A DNA stretch of 64,000 nt from AP-15 sp963845735 (lineage in GTDB: Bacteria; Pseudomonadota; Alphaproteobacteria; ATCC43930; CGMCC-115725), in NCBI GenBank assembly GCA_963845735.1, contig CAWJTR010000018.1, forward strand, positions 186,001-250,000. Direction: 5' to 3'. Positions 47,457 to 55,929 of the stretch are shown here, piece after piece (within the stretch, counting starts at the first letter, position 1; every line of letters begins with the position of its first letter). Position numbers and translations under genes: made by a program. The notes beneath the pieces are model-generated. The model was not told the origin of the DNA. It was given only the letters and a program-made list of their open reading frames with translations, and ran no database searches.

Positions 47457-48272
47457 ATGACCGAAACTCGCACGTTGGCGATCGATATTGGCGGCACCGG
47501 CATCAAGGCCGCCGTTCTAGACGATGCCGGTCAGATGATCAGCGAACGCCGCCGGGTCCCCACCCCATCCAAGCCGGTCGCGCCCGACGCGCTGGTGCGC
47601 GCCATCGACGACGTGGCGGTGCCGCTTGGCGGCTTCGAGCGGGTGTCGGTCGGCTTTCCCGGCTATGTGCGCGACGGGCGGGTGCTGACCGCGCCTAATC
47701 TCGGGACCGAAGTGCTGGCCGGCTTCGATCTGCAGGCAGCCCTGGCCGAGCGCTGGGGCAAGCCGGTTCGAGTGCTCAACGACGCCGACGTTCAGGGCTT
47801 CGGCGCGATCAAGGGCGAAGGGATCGAGATGGTGTTGACTTTGGGTACCGGCGCCGGCACGGCGATCTTTCGCGACGGCGAGGTCATGCCGCATCTCGAG
47901 CTCGCTCACCACCCGGTCAGCGGCAAGAAAACCTATGACGAGTATGTCGGTAACGCCGCCCGGCGCGCGAAGGGCAAGAAAGCTTGGAACAAGCGCGTCC
48001 TCAAGGTGATCGACATCCTCCGCGAGGTCGTGCGCTTCGATCACCTGTATATCGGCGGCGGCAATGCCAAGGATCTGAGCCCCCTGCCCGATGACGTGAC
48101 GATAGTTCCGAACACCGACGGGCTGACCGGTGGCATCGGTCTGTGGCGTGCCGACCCCTCGCCGCATACGGCGGTCGGCATGGCCGCGGATGACGATCGG
48201 GCGGCTGGCAGCCCCAAGCCGGGCCGCGACCATTCGGGCGGAACGGCTCCCCCGGACGAAACTCGCGCCTGA
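47457..48272 (+). CDS. ppgK: ROK-family kinase, polyphosphate glucokinase-like
   Basis: 271 residues. The phosphate-1 motif DIGGTGIKAAVLDDAG is near residue 10, the catalytic base region is VLNDADVQGFGA, and the phosphate-2 motif is LTLGTGAGTAIFRDGE. The middle LELAHHPVSGKKTYDEYVGN replaces the zinc-binding CxCGxxGC of most ROK proteins, which is how polyphosphate glucokinases differ. The enzyme would phosphorylate glucose with polyphosphate, ATP or both. After GLWRADPSPHTAVGMAADDD the last 30 residues are a Pro- and Asp-rich tail of no known use. GGAG precedes the ATG at 47457. Its position near two sugar importers suits intracellular glucose trapping. Confidence 0.82.
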   Translation: MTETRTLAIDIGGTGIKAAVLDDAGQMISERRRVPTPSKPVAPDALVRAIDDVAVPLGGFERVSVGFPGYVRDGRVLTAPNLGTEVLAGFDLQAALAERWGKPVRVLNDADVQGFGAIKGEGIEMVLTLGTGAGTAIFRDGEVMPHLELAHHPVSGKKTYDEYVGNAARRAKGKKAWNKRVLKVIDILREVVRFDHLYIGGGNAKDLSPLPDDVTIVPNTDGLTGGIGLWRADPSPHTAVGMAADDDRAAGSPKPGRDHSGGTAPPDETRA

Positions 48273-48312
48273 TCGGTCGGTTTCCCAAAGCACCTTCGCA
48301 GGATCGGACGAA

Positions 48313-49176
48313 ATGCGGCACTCCGCCGTGATCGTGCTGGCGCTGGCGCTTGCTGGCTGCGCCGCCGCCGGGCCCCCGCCGCCGCCGGCTCCGGTGCGGT
48401 TAGCGCCGACGACTGCGCTCGACGCCCACATTCCGCCGTTCGCCCGTGCGCCCTATCAGCCGTTCTCGCGCGAGGCCGCGGTCCAGATCGCGCTCGGCGA
48501 GTGGTGGGCGTTCCGCAAGCCTGTGGTGTTTCCGAATGTCGAGCTGCCGGAGGACGAAGAGCGAGAGCAGGGATTGTGGCAGCGGGTCGGCCTCTATTGG
48601 TGGCTCGGACTCGACCCGAGCTGGCCACAAAGCGGCTGGACCGGCATCCACGACCAGAACGGCCAGGTCTTCTCCGACACCCGCGACGGGTACTATGCCT
48701 GGTCGGCGGCCTTTATTTGCTATGTGATGCGGCTGGCCGGCGCCGGCGGCAGTTTTCCCTATTCGGAGAACCACGCCGATTACATCAATGCTGCGGCCCG
48801 CCACGATCCTGGCGTTCCCCTGATGGCCGAGCGGGTCGAAGTCTACGCGCCGCAGCGTGGCGATTTGATCTGCTTATGGCGCGGCCGGCGGGTGACCTTC
48901 GACCAGCTGCCGGCCGGCAAGTTCCCCGGTCATTGCGACATCGTCGTCAACATCAAGCCGGGTCAGCTCGACGTTATCGGCGGCAATGTCGACAACGCGG
49001 TGGCGATGAAATATATCCCGGTCACCGCCGACGGCCACCTCGCCGGGCCGGACGGTGTTGTGCTCGACCCCGACCACCACTGGTTCGTCGTGCTGAAGGT
49101 GCTGTATCAGCAGGACGGATCCCCACCCCCCACCGCGATTTCGGCTGCGCCATCGAACGGCCATGGTCCGGCTTAG
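48313..49176 (+). CDS. DUF2272 family lipoprotein
   Basis: 287 residues. The lipoprotein signal is MRHSAVIVLALALAGC, with the lipidated cysteine at residue 16, then a Pro-rich spacer. The globular part matches DUF2272, a predicted cysteine-histidine peptidase-like fold related to CHAP domains: SAAFICYVMRLAGAGGSFPY carries the candidate nucleophile Cys, and GHCDIVVNIKPGQLDVIGGN the candidate His. That suggests a role on peptidoglycan or another amide in the periplasm, though no member is well characterised as far as I know. It is anchored to a membrane facing the periplasm. The stop codon overlaps that of the convergent phosphatase gene. Confidence 0.82.
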   Translation: MRHSAVIVLALALAGCAAAGPPPPPAPVRLAPTTALDAHIPPFARAPYQPFSREAAVQIALGEWWAFRKPVVFPNVELPEDEEREQGLWQRVGLYWWLGLDPSWPQSGWTGIHDQNGQVFSDTRDGYYAWSAAFICYVMRLAGAGGSFPYSENHADYINAAARHDPGVPLMAERVEVYAPQRGDLICLWRGRRVTFDQLPAGKFPGHCDIVVNIKPGQLDVIGGNVDNAVAMKYIPVTADGHLAGPDGVVLDPDHHWFVVLKVLYQQDGSPPPTAISAAPSNGHGPA

Positions 49177-49772
49177 CGGCTACCCGCCGCGACCTCGCGT
49201 CCGCGTCCGTTGTCGATCATTGTCTCGGCCAACCAGGGCTCGCGGTCGAGCGCCATGCGGTAATGCGCATGCACGGCGGCGACGATCTCGCCATCGCGGC
49301 CGAGCAGCGCATCGCCGAACTCGATCATCCGCAGATTGGGCCACGCCCGCGGCCGCTGCCGGACAACCTCCAGTATTGCGTGCTCGGCCGGTTGGTCGGG
49401 GTCGCGCTGCGCCAGAAGCAGGATCGCCGCCGCGGTGGAGCGCGACACCCCGGCGTGGCAGTGCACCAGAAGATGCAAGTGCGTCAGCTCCTCGCCGTCC
49501 TCGGGTCGAGTAGCATCGAGGTCGCGGCCAAAGGCGAGGAGAAGCTCGACATCCCAGCGCTCCGGTGCGATCCAGCCCGGCGACGGCTCGATCACGTCGT
49601 GAAAATGAAGCTTCAAACGTCGATGGACACCAAAGGCGCGCAGCGCTTCGGGTTCGGGCCAGCCCGGATCGAGGATCGACAGCACATGGGTTGCGTCGAC
49701 CGCGCGGCGGCCGGCAAGTTCCTCCAGCCCGCAAATGGTGATCCGGAACGGTATAGGCTCAATTCTGCTCAC
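49173..49772 (-). CDS. dual-specificity/tyrosine phosphatase-like protein
   Basis: 199 residues, cytoplasmic. The active-site loop is LVHCHAGVSRSTAAAILLLA, the C-x5-R signature of cysteine phosphatases, near residue 105. A general-acid Asp may lie in HFHDVIEPSPGW. Alphaproteobacteria often have such a short phosphatase with this N-terminal layout (ITICGLEELAGRRAVDATHV), with unknown substrate. The GTG at 49772 has GAGGAG about nine bases upstream. It faces the DUF2272 gene and is followed upstream by gshB about 210 bases away. Confidence 0.82.
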   Translation of the reverse strand: MSRIEPIPFRITICGLEELAGRRAVDATHVLSILDPGWPEPEALRAFGVHRRLKLHFHDVIEPSPGWIAPERWDVELLLAFGRDLDATRPEDGEELTHLHLLVHCHAGVSRSTAAAILLLAQRDPDQPAEHAILEVVRQRPRAWPNLRMIEFGDALLGRDGEIVAAVHAHYRMALDREPWLAETMIDNGRGREVAAGSR

Positions 49773-49981
49773 GCCCCGGTCTCCTCGGCCGATTTCGTTG
49801 CGCTTAAGGATCGCACAGAGTTGTGGCGAATCTGTGGGCGATCAGCCCGCTGTCCCCGAAACGGCGAACCAATTTCCCGCCTCTGCCCAAGGTCTGCGCG
49901 ATGGAACGCTCGTCACCCGGCCGGGACGAGCGCGGGCTCGGAGCGGGTGACGCGCAGCACAGCAGCGAGGCACGCGGCGGT

Positions 49982-50950
49982 TCACGCCGAGCCGCGGGCG
50001 GCGCGATCGGCGAGCCGGGTCTCGATCGCATCCCAGATCTTGGGTGCGATCTCTACGCCATCGAGCCGCGCGATCTCCTGAATGCCGGTGGGCGAGGTGA
50101 CGTTGATCTCGGTCATCCAGTCGCCGATCACGTCGATGCCGACGAAGACCAGCCCTTGGGCGCGCAAGGTCGGCCCGATCGCGGCGCAGATCTCGTGCTC
50201 GCGCGGGGTCAGCTCGGTCTTCACCGGGCGGCCGCCGACATGCAGGTTGGCGCGCGCTTCGCCTTCGGCCGGAACCCGCATGACGCCGCCGACCGCCTCG
50301 CCCTCGACGAGGATGATGCGCTTATCGCCCTGACGGATCTCCGGCAGATAGCGCTGCACCATGACCGGCTCGCGCTGGATCGATTCGTACATCTCAAGGA
50401 GCGCGGTCAGGTTCTCATCGCCCGGCCTCAGCCGGAACACTCCGGCGCCGCCATTGCCGAACAGCGGTTTCACGATGATGTCACCGTGCTCCTTCCAGAA
50501 GGCGCGGATCTCGTCGCGGTCGCGGGTCAGCAGGGTCGGCGGCATCAATTCCTTGAAGCGCAGCACAAACAGCTTTTCCGGCGCATTGCGCACCGCGGCC
50601 GGGTCGTTGACGACGAGCGGCCCGTCTTCCGGCAGCAATTCGAGCAGGTGCGTCGCGGTGATGTAGGCCATGTCGAAGGGCGGGTCCTGGCGCATCAGCA
50701 CGACATCGACGCCGGCGAGGTCGAGCTCTTCGAAGGCGCCGAAGCGGTGGTGGTCGTCCTGTCGGCGGAAGACTTCGAGCGGCCGGCCGCGCGCATAAAG
50801 CCGCCCGTCGCGCAAAGTCAGCGCGTCGGGCAGATAATGGAACAGCGCATGACCGCGCGCCTGCGCTTCGAGGGCGAGGGAAAAGGTCGAATCCGCATCA
50901 ATGTTGATCGTGTCGATCGGATCCATCTGGATCGCGACGGCGAGACCCAT
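49982..50950 (-). CDS. gshB: glutathione synthetase
   Basis: 322 residues, the usual length for bacterial GshB, which joins gamma-glutamylcysteine and glycine using ATP. It opens MGLAVAIQMDPIDTINIDAD. The ATP-grasp features follow: RQDPPFDMAYITATHLLELL, PLFGNGGAGVFRL for the ATP lid, IRQGDKRIILVEGEAVGGVM, and the end VGIDVIGDWMTEINVTSPTG with metal-binding Glu and Asn. GGGAGG lies just before the ATG at 50950. The gene sits beside SirB1, BON, yraN and rsmI, an arrangement common in alphaproteobacteria. Confidence 0.96.
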   Translation of the reverse strand: MGLAVAIQMDPIDTINIDADSTFSLALEAQARGHALFHYLPDALTLRDGRLYARGRPLEVFRRQDDHHRFGAFEELDLAGVDVVLMRQDPPFDMAYITATHLLELLPEDGPLVVNDPAAVRNAPEKLFVLRFKELMPPTLLTRDRDEIRAFWKEHGDIIVKPLFGNGGAGVFRLRPGDENLTALLEMYESIQREPVMVQRYLPEIRQGDKRIILVEGEAVGGVMRVPAEGEARANLHVGGRPVKTELTPREHEICAAIGPTLRAQGLVFVGIDVIGDWMTEINVTSPTGIQEIARLDGVEIAPKIWDAIETRLADRAARGSA

Positions 50951-51012
50951 GCCGACCTCCCGATTTCGTTGCCGGCGACTATAGGCGGTTTCGCCCTGCC
51001 GCGACGTCCAGA

Positions 51013-51861
51013 TTAGTTCAACTGGGTGCGCAGCTGCTGCAGGATTGCCGCGGCCCGGTGGCGCGCCATGCCGTCGGGGGCGCGCACGACAAACTGCTCG
51101 AGTGCCGCGGCGGCGGCCCGCATATTGCCGAGCTGGCGGTGCAGCATTCCCGCCTCGCGCCACAGATCGGCGAGATCGGGCGCCAGCATCAGCATGGTCT
51201 CGACGATTTTGACCGCCCGCTCATGGCGCTGTTCCTGGATCAGGCGCGATTTGAGGTTGTTCTGCAGACGCAGCAGCACGTCGCGGTCCGAAACCGGCGC
51301 GTAAAAATCCGGCGACAGTTCGCTGTCCCCGCCGACGACCGCCTTCAATAGCTCGCGCAATTCGGCCGCGCCGCATATCTGCCCGCCGTGAAACGGATCG
51401 AGGATCAACCGCTCCGCGCGGTCGGAAAGACGGATCAGAAAATGCCCGGGAAAGGCAAGCCCGGCCGCCTCCCAACCCTGGGCGCGGGCGGCATCGATGA
51501 ACAGGATTCCGAGCACCACCGGAAGCCCTTTCCGGCGGTCGATCACCCGCATCAGATTGGCGTTCTGCAAATCGTCGTAAGTCAGCTCGTCGCCGGAGTA
51601 GCCATACTTCAACAGGATGATCTCGTTGAGCGCGCGAGCGCGGCCGGCAAGGTCGCCCGACGCTCCAGGATGCCGCGCGACATCGCGGGCGATCAGCTGC
51701 AGATGATCGCGGTAGCGGGCGAAATCGACCCGCTGGCGCTCGAACGAGGCCAGCACCAACGCCGCTTCGGCTATCGGCAGGATGCGTCCTTCCGAGGCGC
51801 CCAACTCGCGCAGAAAGAGCGCACAGCTCTCGGGGTCGGGATGTTCGGGGGGCTCGTTCAT
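51013..51861 (-). CDS. SirB1 family protein (transglutaminase-like plus TPR)
   Basis: 282 residues. The N-terminal two thirds are the SirB1/transglutaminase-like domain (ALNEIILLKYGYSGDELTYD, NANLMRVIDRRKGLPVVLGI, GLAFPGHFLIRLSDRAERLI). The last third resembles a tetratricopeptide-like helical pair (ERAVKIVETMLMLAPDLADL, EAGMLHRQLGNMRAAAAALE). The family is widespread in proteobacteria, and the expected catalytic cysteine of transglutaminases is not evident, so the role is probably not cross-linking. It ends about 60 bases before gshB in the same direction. The start at 51861 is a clean MNEPPEHPDPES. Confidence 0.88.
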   Translation of the reverse strand: MNEPPEHPDPESCALFLRELGASEGRILPIAEAALVLASFERQRVDFARYRDHLQLIARDVARHPGASGDLAGRARALNEIILLKYGYSGDELTYDDLQNANLMRVIDRRKGLPVVLGILFIDAARAQGWEAAGLAFPGHFLIRLSDRAERLILDPFHGGQICGAAELRELLKAVVGGDSELSPDFYAPVSDRDVLLRLQNNLKSRLIQEQRHERAVKIVETMLMLAPDLADLWREAGMLHRQLGNMRAAAAALEQFVVRAPDGMARHRAAAILQQLRTQLN

Positions 51862-51966
51862 ATTTCCGTCGCCAATCGTCGACCGGGAACGAACATATTT
51901 TTTCGGCTCGTTACCTGTCCACCCCCAACACGGTCACTCGCCATTCGAGCCAGCGGAATCCGCCGC

Positions 51967-52671
51967 TCACAGCTTTTGGACCTCGACCGGGGTCGTCGGC
52001 GCAGCAGCGGGCGCTTCCGGCCCGGGCTCGCTCGCAGCGGAAGAAGGCGTTCCCGGCGGCTGAGAGCCTGGTGGCTCACCCGGCCGGATCTCGACGAAAG
52101 AGACCACCCGCTTCACGCCCGGCACATATCGCGCCATGTTCGTCGCGCTATTGAGCTCGTCCTGGCTGCGCGCCGAGCCGATCAGATAGACCGAACTGTT
52201 TACCGTCTCGATCGTGTAATTGACCGAGCGAACATGGGTGTTGAAGACGAGGTCTGATTTCACCTGCGACGTGATCCAGGCGTCCTTGGCAGACTTCCAG
52301 GCGCCTTCGGGCGGCGCCACCTCGATCTCGTTATAGACCGTGCGGACTCCCGGCACCCGGCTGGCGACCTCTTGCGCCTGGGCCTTCATTTCCGGCGTCG
52401 GCGCGGTGCCGGTCAGAAGCGTGCGGCCCTCATAGACGGTCACGTTGAGGTCCGCCTGCATCGCCGGGTCCGCCTTGATCCACGCGCTCTGGACGTTCGT
52501 CTTGATCGAAAAATCGTTGGCCGTGCCGCCGACGCCGCGCTCCTGGTTGGCGGCATAGCCCGCCCCGCCGGCTGCGGCGAGACCGCCGACAATGGCCAAC
52601 GGACACCCGCCAAGGGCAGAAGTCAGCCCGAGCCCAAGTGCGAGCCGCAGGACAATGCGGAAGTTCGACAT
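51967..52671 (-). CDS. BON-domain lipoprotein, DolP/YraP-like
   Basis: 234 residues. The lipoprotein signal reaches LTSALGGCPLA, with the lipidated cysteine near residue 23. Two BON domains follow: about residues 50-120 (DFSIKTNVQSAWIKADPAMQ to VRTVYNEIEV) and 128-195 (AWITSQVKSDLVFNTHVRSV to VKRVVSFVEIRP). Then comes a Pro-, Ser- and Ala-rich tail. This matches DolP, an outer-membrane lipoprotein that binds phospholipid and supports envelope integrity and amidase activation in E. coli. In E. coli it shares a locus with rsmI, lpoA and yraN, as here. Confidence 0.85.
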   Translation of the reverse strand: MSNFRIVLRLALGLGLTSALGGCPLAIVGGLAAAGGAGYAANQERGVGGTANDFSIKTNVQSAWIKADPAMQADLNVTVYEGRTLLTGTAPTPEMKAQAQEVASRVPGVRTVYNEIEVAPPEGAWKSAKDAWITSQVKSDLVFNTHVRSVNYTIETVNSSVYLIGSARSQDELNSATNMARYVPGVKRVVSFVEIRPGEPPGSQPPGTPSSAASEPGPEAPAAAPTTPVEVQKL

Positions 52672-52873
52672 CGTTCACCCCCCGGCACCAAGATGTCTGC
52701 CCCGAATTTTCCGATAAACCGCCAGCGTTTCCAATGGGAAGTCTTGTGGCCATTTTTGTGGCGGCGGTGGCGTGACGGTCGATGGCCACACCGGGATTCG
52801 CTAACCCGATCGAATTCTGTGCTCCGGCAAGGAGTTGCCGGCGAAGCAAAGGATCGGTCGCGAGGGTGCGCCT

Positions 52874-53260
52874 CTACCGGTCGGCGCCCCAGGCGCCGGG
52901 CCAATGGCGCGGCAAGCGACGCCGAGTGACCAGCATAAGATCGAATCGGAGGTCGAGCCCGGCGAGGTCGGGCCGGGTGCCGAGAAATGCTTCGGCGGCG
53001 CGCGCGATCCGGCGGCGCTGGCGCGGCGCGAGCGCCGTCGCTGCCACGGCGACGTCCCCGCGGGACTTGACCTCGATGATCGCGAGCACCCGCCCGCGCC
53101 GGGCGATAATGTCGATCTCGCCCGCTGGGCAGCGCCAGCCGCGCGCGACAATGCGCCAGCCACGCAGCCGCAGATGCCAGAGGCAAAGCCACTCCGCCAG
53201 CCGCCCGCGGCGTTCGGCGCGCCGCCGCTGCACGATGTTGCGGCGTCGCGTGCGCCTCAT
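52874..53260 (-). CDS. yraN: YraN family (UPF0102) nuclease-fold protein
   Basis: 128 residues. The restriction-endonuclease-like core is visible: Glu in RGRLAEWLCLWHLRLRGWRI, Asp in CPAGEIDIIARRGRVLAIIE, and the E-V-K in IIEVKSRGDVAVAATALAPR. The N-terminus is unusually rich in arginine. Function is uncertain; the fold suggests nucleic-acid processing. It overlaps the rsmI stop by four bases (ATGA type), so the two are translationally coupled. Confidence 0.9.
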   Translation of the reverse strand: MRRTRRRNIVQRRRAERRGRLAEWLCLWHLRLRGWRIVARGWRCPAGEIDIIARRGRVLAIIEVKSRGDVAVAATALAPRQRRRIARAAEAFLGTRPDLAGLDLRFDLMLVTRRRLPRHWPGAWGADR

Positions 53261-54228
53261 CGCTCGCCGTCCCGGATCGCCTGGGCGCGGCGATAGAGTT
53301 CGCTGCGGGGCAGGCCGGTCTCGGCGGCCAGCTTTGCCGCCGCGTCGCGCACGCCGGCTTCGGCGAGCGCCGCGCGCAGGCGCAGATCGACCTCGCCGGA
53401 ATCCGGCAAGATCGGTTCAGGCGGGCCGACGACGACGACGATCTCGCCGCGAGGCGGCCCGATCTGCCGATAATGGCCGGCCAGATCGGCGAGACGCCCG
53501 CGCCGAACCTCCTCGTGCAGCTTGGTCAGCTCGCGCGCGACCGCGGCCTGTCTGGGGCCGAGAATTTCGCTGATGTCGGCGAGCGAGGCGGCAAGCCGTG
53601 AGGGCGCCTCGTAGAAGATCAGGGTGGCCTCGAGCGCCGCCCAGCGAGCCAGCGCCTGGCGCCGCGCCACCTGCTGTCTCGGCAGGAAACCGGCAAACAG
53701 AAAGGTGTCCGGCGGCATGCCCGATAGGATCAGTGCGGTCAGCGCCGCCGATGGGCCGGGAGCAGCGGTCACCGGCAAATTTTCGGCGATTGCCGCGCGG
53801 ACCAGCTTGTAGCCCGGGTCGGAGACGAGCGGCGTGCCGGCATCGCTGACCAGCGCCACCCGCTCGCCGCGGCGCAGCGCCGCCAGAACGACCGGCCGTA
53901 CCGCCTCGGCATTATGGTCGTGATACGTCTGGAGCGGCGTCCTGATGCCGTAGCGAGCGAGCAGCCGCGCCGTCACCCGGCTGTCCTCGCAATAGATCCG
54001 GTCGGCCCCGCGCAGCACCTCGAGAGAACGCAGGCTGACATCGCCGAGGTTGCCGATCGGCGTCGCCACCAGATAGAGACCGCCGGCCAAAGCTGCGCAC
54101 GCGCCAGCGGTCGACGCCTCGGCCGGGTCGGGTTTACTCGGAGTCGGAGCGCCGTTAGGCTCGCGCCCCTCGTCGCTGCCGCCCGAGGTTGCCTGTGCCG
54201 CGCTGGTGTTTCCCCCGGTTCGCCTCAC
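53257..54228 (-). CDS. rsmI: 16S rRNA (cytidine-2'-O)-methyltransferase RsmI
   Basis: 323 residues in the chosen reading; the enzyme methylates the ribose of C1402 in 16S rRNA using SAM. The conserved start GGLYLVATPIGNLGDVSLRS lies at about residue 48. IYCEDSRVTARLLARYGI, LVSDAGTPLVSDPGYKLVRA and APGPSAALTALILSGMPPD follow. The N-terminal 45 residues before GLYLVATP are extra. The GTG at 54228 is used because AAGGA lies about nine bases upstream, but a TTG near 54094 would give the usual length. If the GTG is right, the 5' end overlaps the divergent lpoA-like gene by about 34 bases. Confidence 0.9.
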   Translation of the reverse strand: MRRTGGNTSAAQATSGGSDEGREPNGAPTPSKPDPAEASTAGACAALAGGLYLVATPIGNLGDVSLRSLEVLRGADRIYCEDSRVTARLLARYGIRTPLQTYHDHNAEAVRPVVLAALRRGERVALVSDAGTPLVSDPGYKLVRAAIAENLPVTAAPGPSAALTALILSGMPPDTFLFAGFLPRQQVARRQALARWAALEATLIFYEAPSRLAASLADISEILGPRQAAVARELTKLHEEVRRGRLADLAGHYRQIGPPRGEIVVVVGPPEPILPDSGEVDLRLRAALAEAGVRDAAAKLAAETGLPRSELYRRAQAIRDGER

Positions 54229-55460
54229 CCTGGCTGGTCCTTTTCGCGCTCGCCGCGCTGGCCTCCTGCGTTCCGCCGCCGATGGTACCGGCGCCGGTCG
54301 TCACCCCGCAACCACCCTACGGCCCGCCCACCGCGCCGCCCGCGCCGCCGAAGCCTGCGGGACCGGCCGGGCCCGCAAAAGTTGCCCTGCTGGTGCCGCT
54401 GTCGGGCCCCAACGCCGGGCTCGGACACGCGATCCTCAATGCCGCGCAGCTGGCGCTGTTCGAAACCGGTGGGGACCAGTTGACCCTGGTTCCGCGTGAC
54501 ACCAAAGGGACCACGGCGGGCGCCGCCGACGCCGCGCGGTCGGCGGTTGGCGAGGGCGTTGGCCTGATCCTCGGCCCATTGCTCGCGGCAGAAGTCGAGG
54601 CGGTGAAGCCGATTGCCCACGATGCTCACCTCAACATCATCGCCTTTTCGACGGTAACCGACCTCGCCGGCGGCAATACGTTTTTGATGGGCTTCCTACC
54701 GCGGCAGGAAGTGGTGCGCGAGATCGCCTATGCACGTCAGCGCGCGATCGCTCGGTTCGCGGCCTTGGCTCCCGATACAGCCTACGGGCATCTGATGGCC
54801 GACGCGTTGCGCGACACGGTGTCGGCGACCGGCGGGACGGTCGCGAATATCGTGTTTTACGACCCACGAACCGGCGATGTTTCGGCTGCGATCCAGCGCC
54901 TGCTGCCGGGCAGCGCCGCGCCGCCGAGCGGCGACCCGGCGGCACCGGATCAGGCCATCCCCGCGGCGCCGGCGGTGCCGAGCTTTGACGCGCTGCTGCT
55001 GCCGGAAGGCGGGAGCCAGCTGAAAGACATCGTCCGCGCGCTATCGACGGCCGGGCTCGACACCAAGGCCACCCGCCTGCTCGGCAGCGGGCTGTGGGAC
55101 GTCCCCGACATTGGCAATGAGCCGGCGCTCGACGGCGGTTGGTTCGCCGCCTCGCCGCCCGAGGCGCGGCGCGATTTTGAGCAGCGCTATCGCGCCACCT
55201 ACGGTAGTGAGCCGCCGCGGCTGGCTTCCCTCGGCTATGACGCCGCCGCGCTGGCTGCGGTGCTGGCCCGCGGCGAGCGCGGCCCGCCCTTCTCGCGCGA
55301 GGCGATCCTTGACCCGAACGGGTTCAGCGGCGTTGACGGCCTGTTCCGCTTCACCCCCGAGGGGCTGGTTCAGCGCAGCCTCGCCGTGCTCGAAGTCGAG
55401 CCCCAGGGCAATGTCGTCGTCAGCCCGGCGCCGCAGAGCTTTCACGACCTCGGCTACTGA
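54195..55460 (+). CDS. penicillin-binding protein activator, LpoA/LppC-like lipoprotein
   Basis: 421 residues. The lipoprotein signal ends LFALAALASC, then a long Pro-rich spacer (VVTPQPPYGPPTAPPAPPKP) leads to a Peripla_BP_6-type domain (VALLVPLSGPNAGLGHAILN, LILGPLLAAEVEAVKPIAHD). This is the C-terminal domain of LpoA-like proteins, which stimulate the peptidoglycan synthase PBP1A from the outer membrane in E. coli. The N-terminal TPR domain of E. coli LpoA is absent, as in alphaproteobacterial versions. The GTG at 54195 is preferred over a TTG two codons earlier because GAGG lies six bases upstream. It is divergent from rsmI. Confidence 0.85.
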   Translation: MPRWCFPRFASPWLVLFALAALASCVPPPMVPAPVVTPQPPYGPPTAPPAPPKPAGPAGPAKVALLVPLSGPNAGLGHAILNAAQLALFETGGDQLTLVPRDTKGTTAGAADAARSAVGEGVGLILGPLLAAEVEAVKPIAHDAHLNIIAFSTVTDLAGGNTFLMGFLPRQEVVREIAYARQRAIARFAALAPDTAYGHLMADALRDTVSATGGTVANIVFYDPRTGDVSAAIQRLLPGSAAPPSGDPAAPDQAIPAAPAVPSFDALLLPEGGSQLKDIVRALSTAGLDTKATRLLGSGLWDVPDIGNEPALDGGWFAASPPEARRDFEQRYRATYGSEPPRLASLGYDAAALAAVLARGERGPPFSREAILDPNGFSGVDGLFRFTPEGLVQRSLAVLEVEPQGNVVVSPAPQSFHDLGY

Positions 55461-55648
55461 GCTAGGCCCGGCGCCGGAGAATGGTTGTAGATCTCCGTCG
55501 GGGGACCCATTTGAAAGCAATCGTGTTTCGATAAGGGCATGGCCCCGCCGGTAAGCTTGCGAGCAACCGAACAGCGCTTCCCCAAATTGAGATGTGATCT
55601 GATCCGGCGAGAGCGTCGGACCAGAATTTTTCTTGTTAAGGAAGCTCT

Positions 55649-55855
55649 ATGAGTATCGGTACTGTGAAGTGGTTTAACACGCAAAAGGGCTACGGGTTTA
55701 TCGAGCCGGAGGACGGTTCGAAGGACGTGTTCGTCCATATCTCGGCGGTCGAGCGGTCAGGTCTCGGGAACCTGCACGAGGGGCAGAAGGTCAGCTATCA
55801 GCTCGAGCGCGGCCAGCAGGGTAAGACCTCGGCGGTCGACCTGCACGCGGCATAA
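55649..55855 (+). CDS. cold-shock protein, CspA family
   Basis: 68 residues with both RNA-binding motifs: KGYGFIEPEDGSKDVFVHIS covers RNP1 (KGYGFI) and RNP2 (VFVHI). It begins MSIGTVKWFNTQ. Binds single-stranded RNA and acts as an RNA chaperone in the cytoplasm. AAGGAAG lies just before the ATG. The leader of nearly 190 bases since the previous stop is long enough for cold-regulated structure, but no specific element was identified. A strong hairpin follows the stop. Confidence 0.96.
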   Translation: MSIGTVKWFNTQKGYGFIEPEDGSKDVFVHISAVERSGLGNLHEGQKVSYQLERGQQGKTSAVDLHAA

Positions 55856-55862
55856 GATGAGC

Positions 55863-55890
55863 GCCGACGCCGCCGCTCGGCGGCGTCGGC
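55863..55890 (+). terminator. strong hairpin after the cold-shock gene
   Basis: Perfect 12-base arms GCCGACGCCGCC and GGCGGCGTCGGC with a four-base loop, seven bases past the csp stop. No clear T-run follows, but the stem is the strongest in the window and well placed to end the csp transcript. Confidence 0.6.
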
Positions 55891-55929
55891 GGGCCCGCTA
55901 GGCCGGGAGATCGAGCTGGGGAGAAAGGC

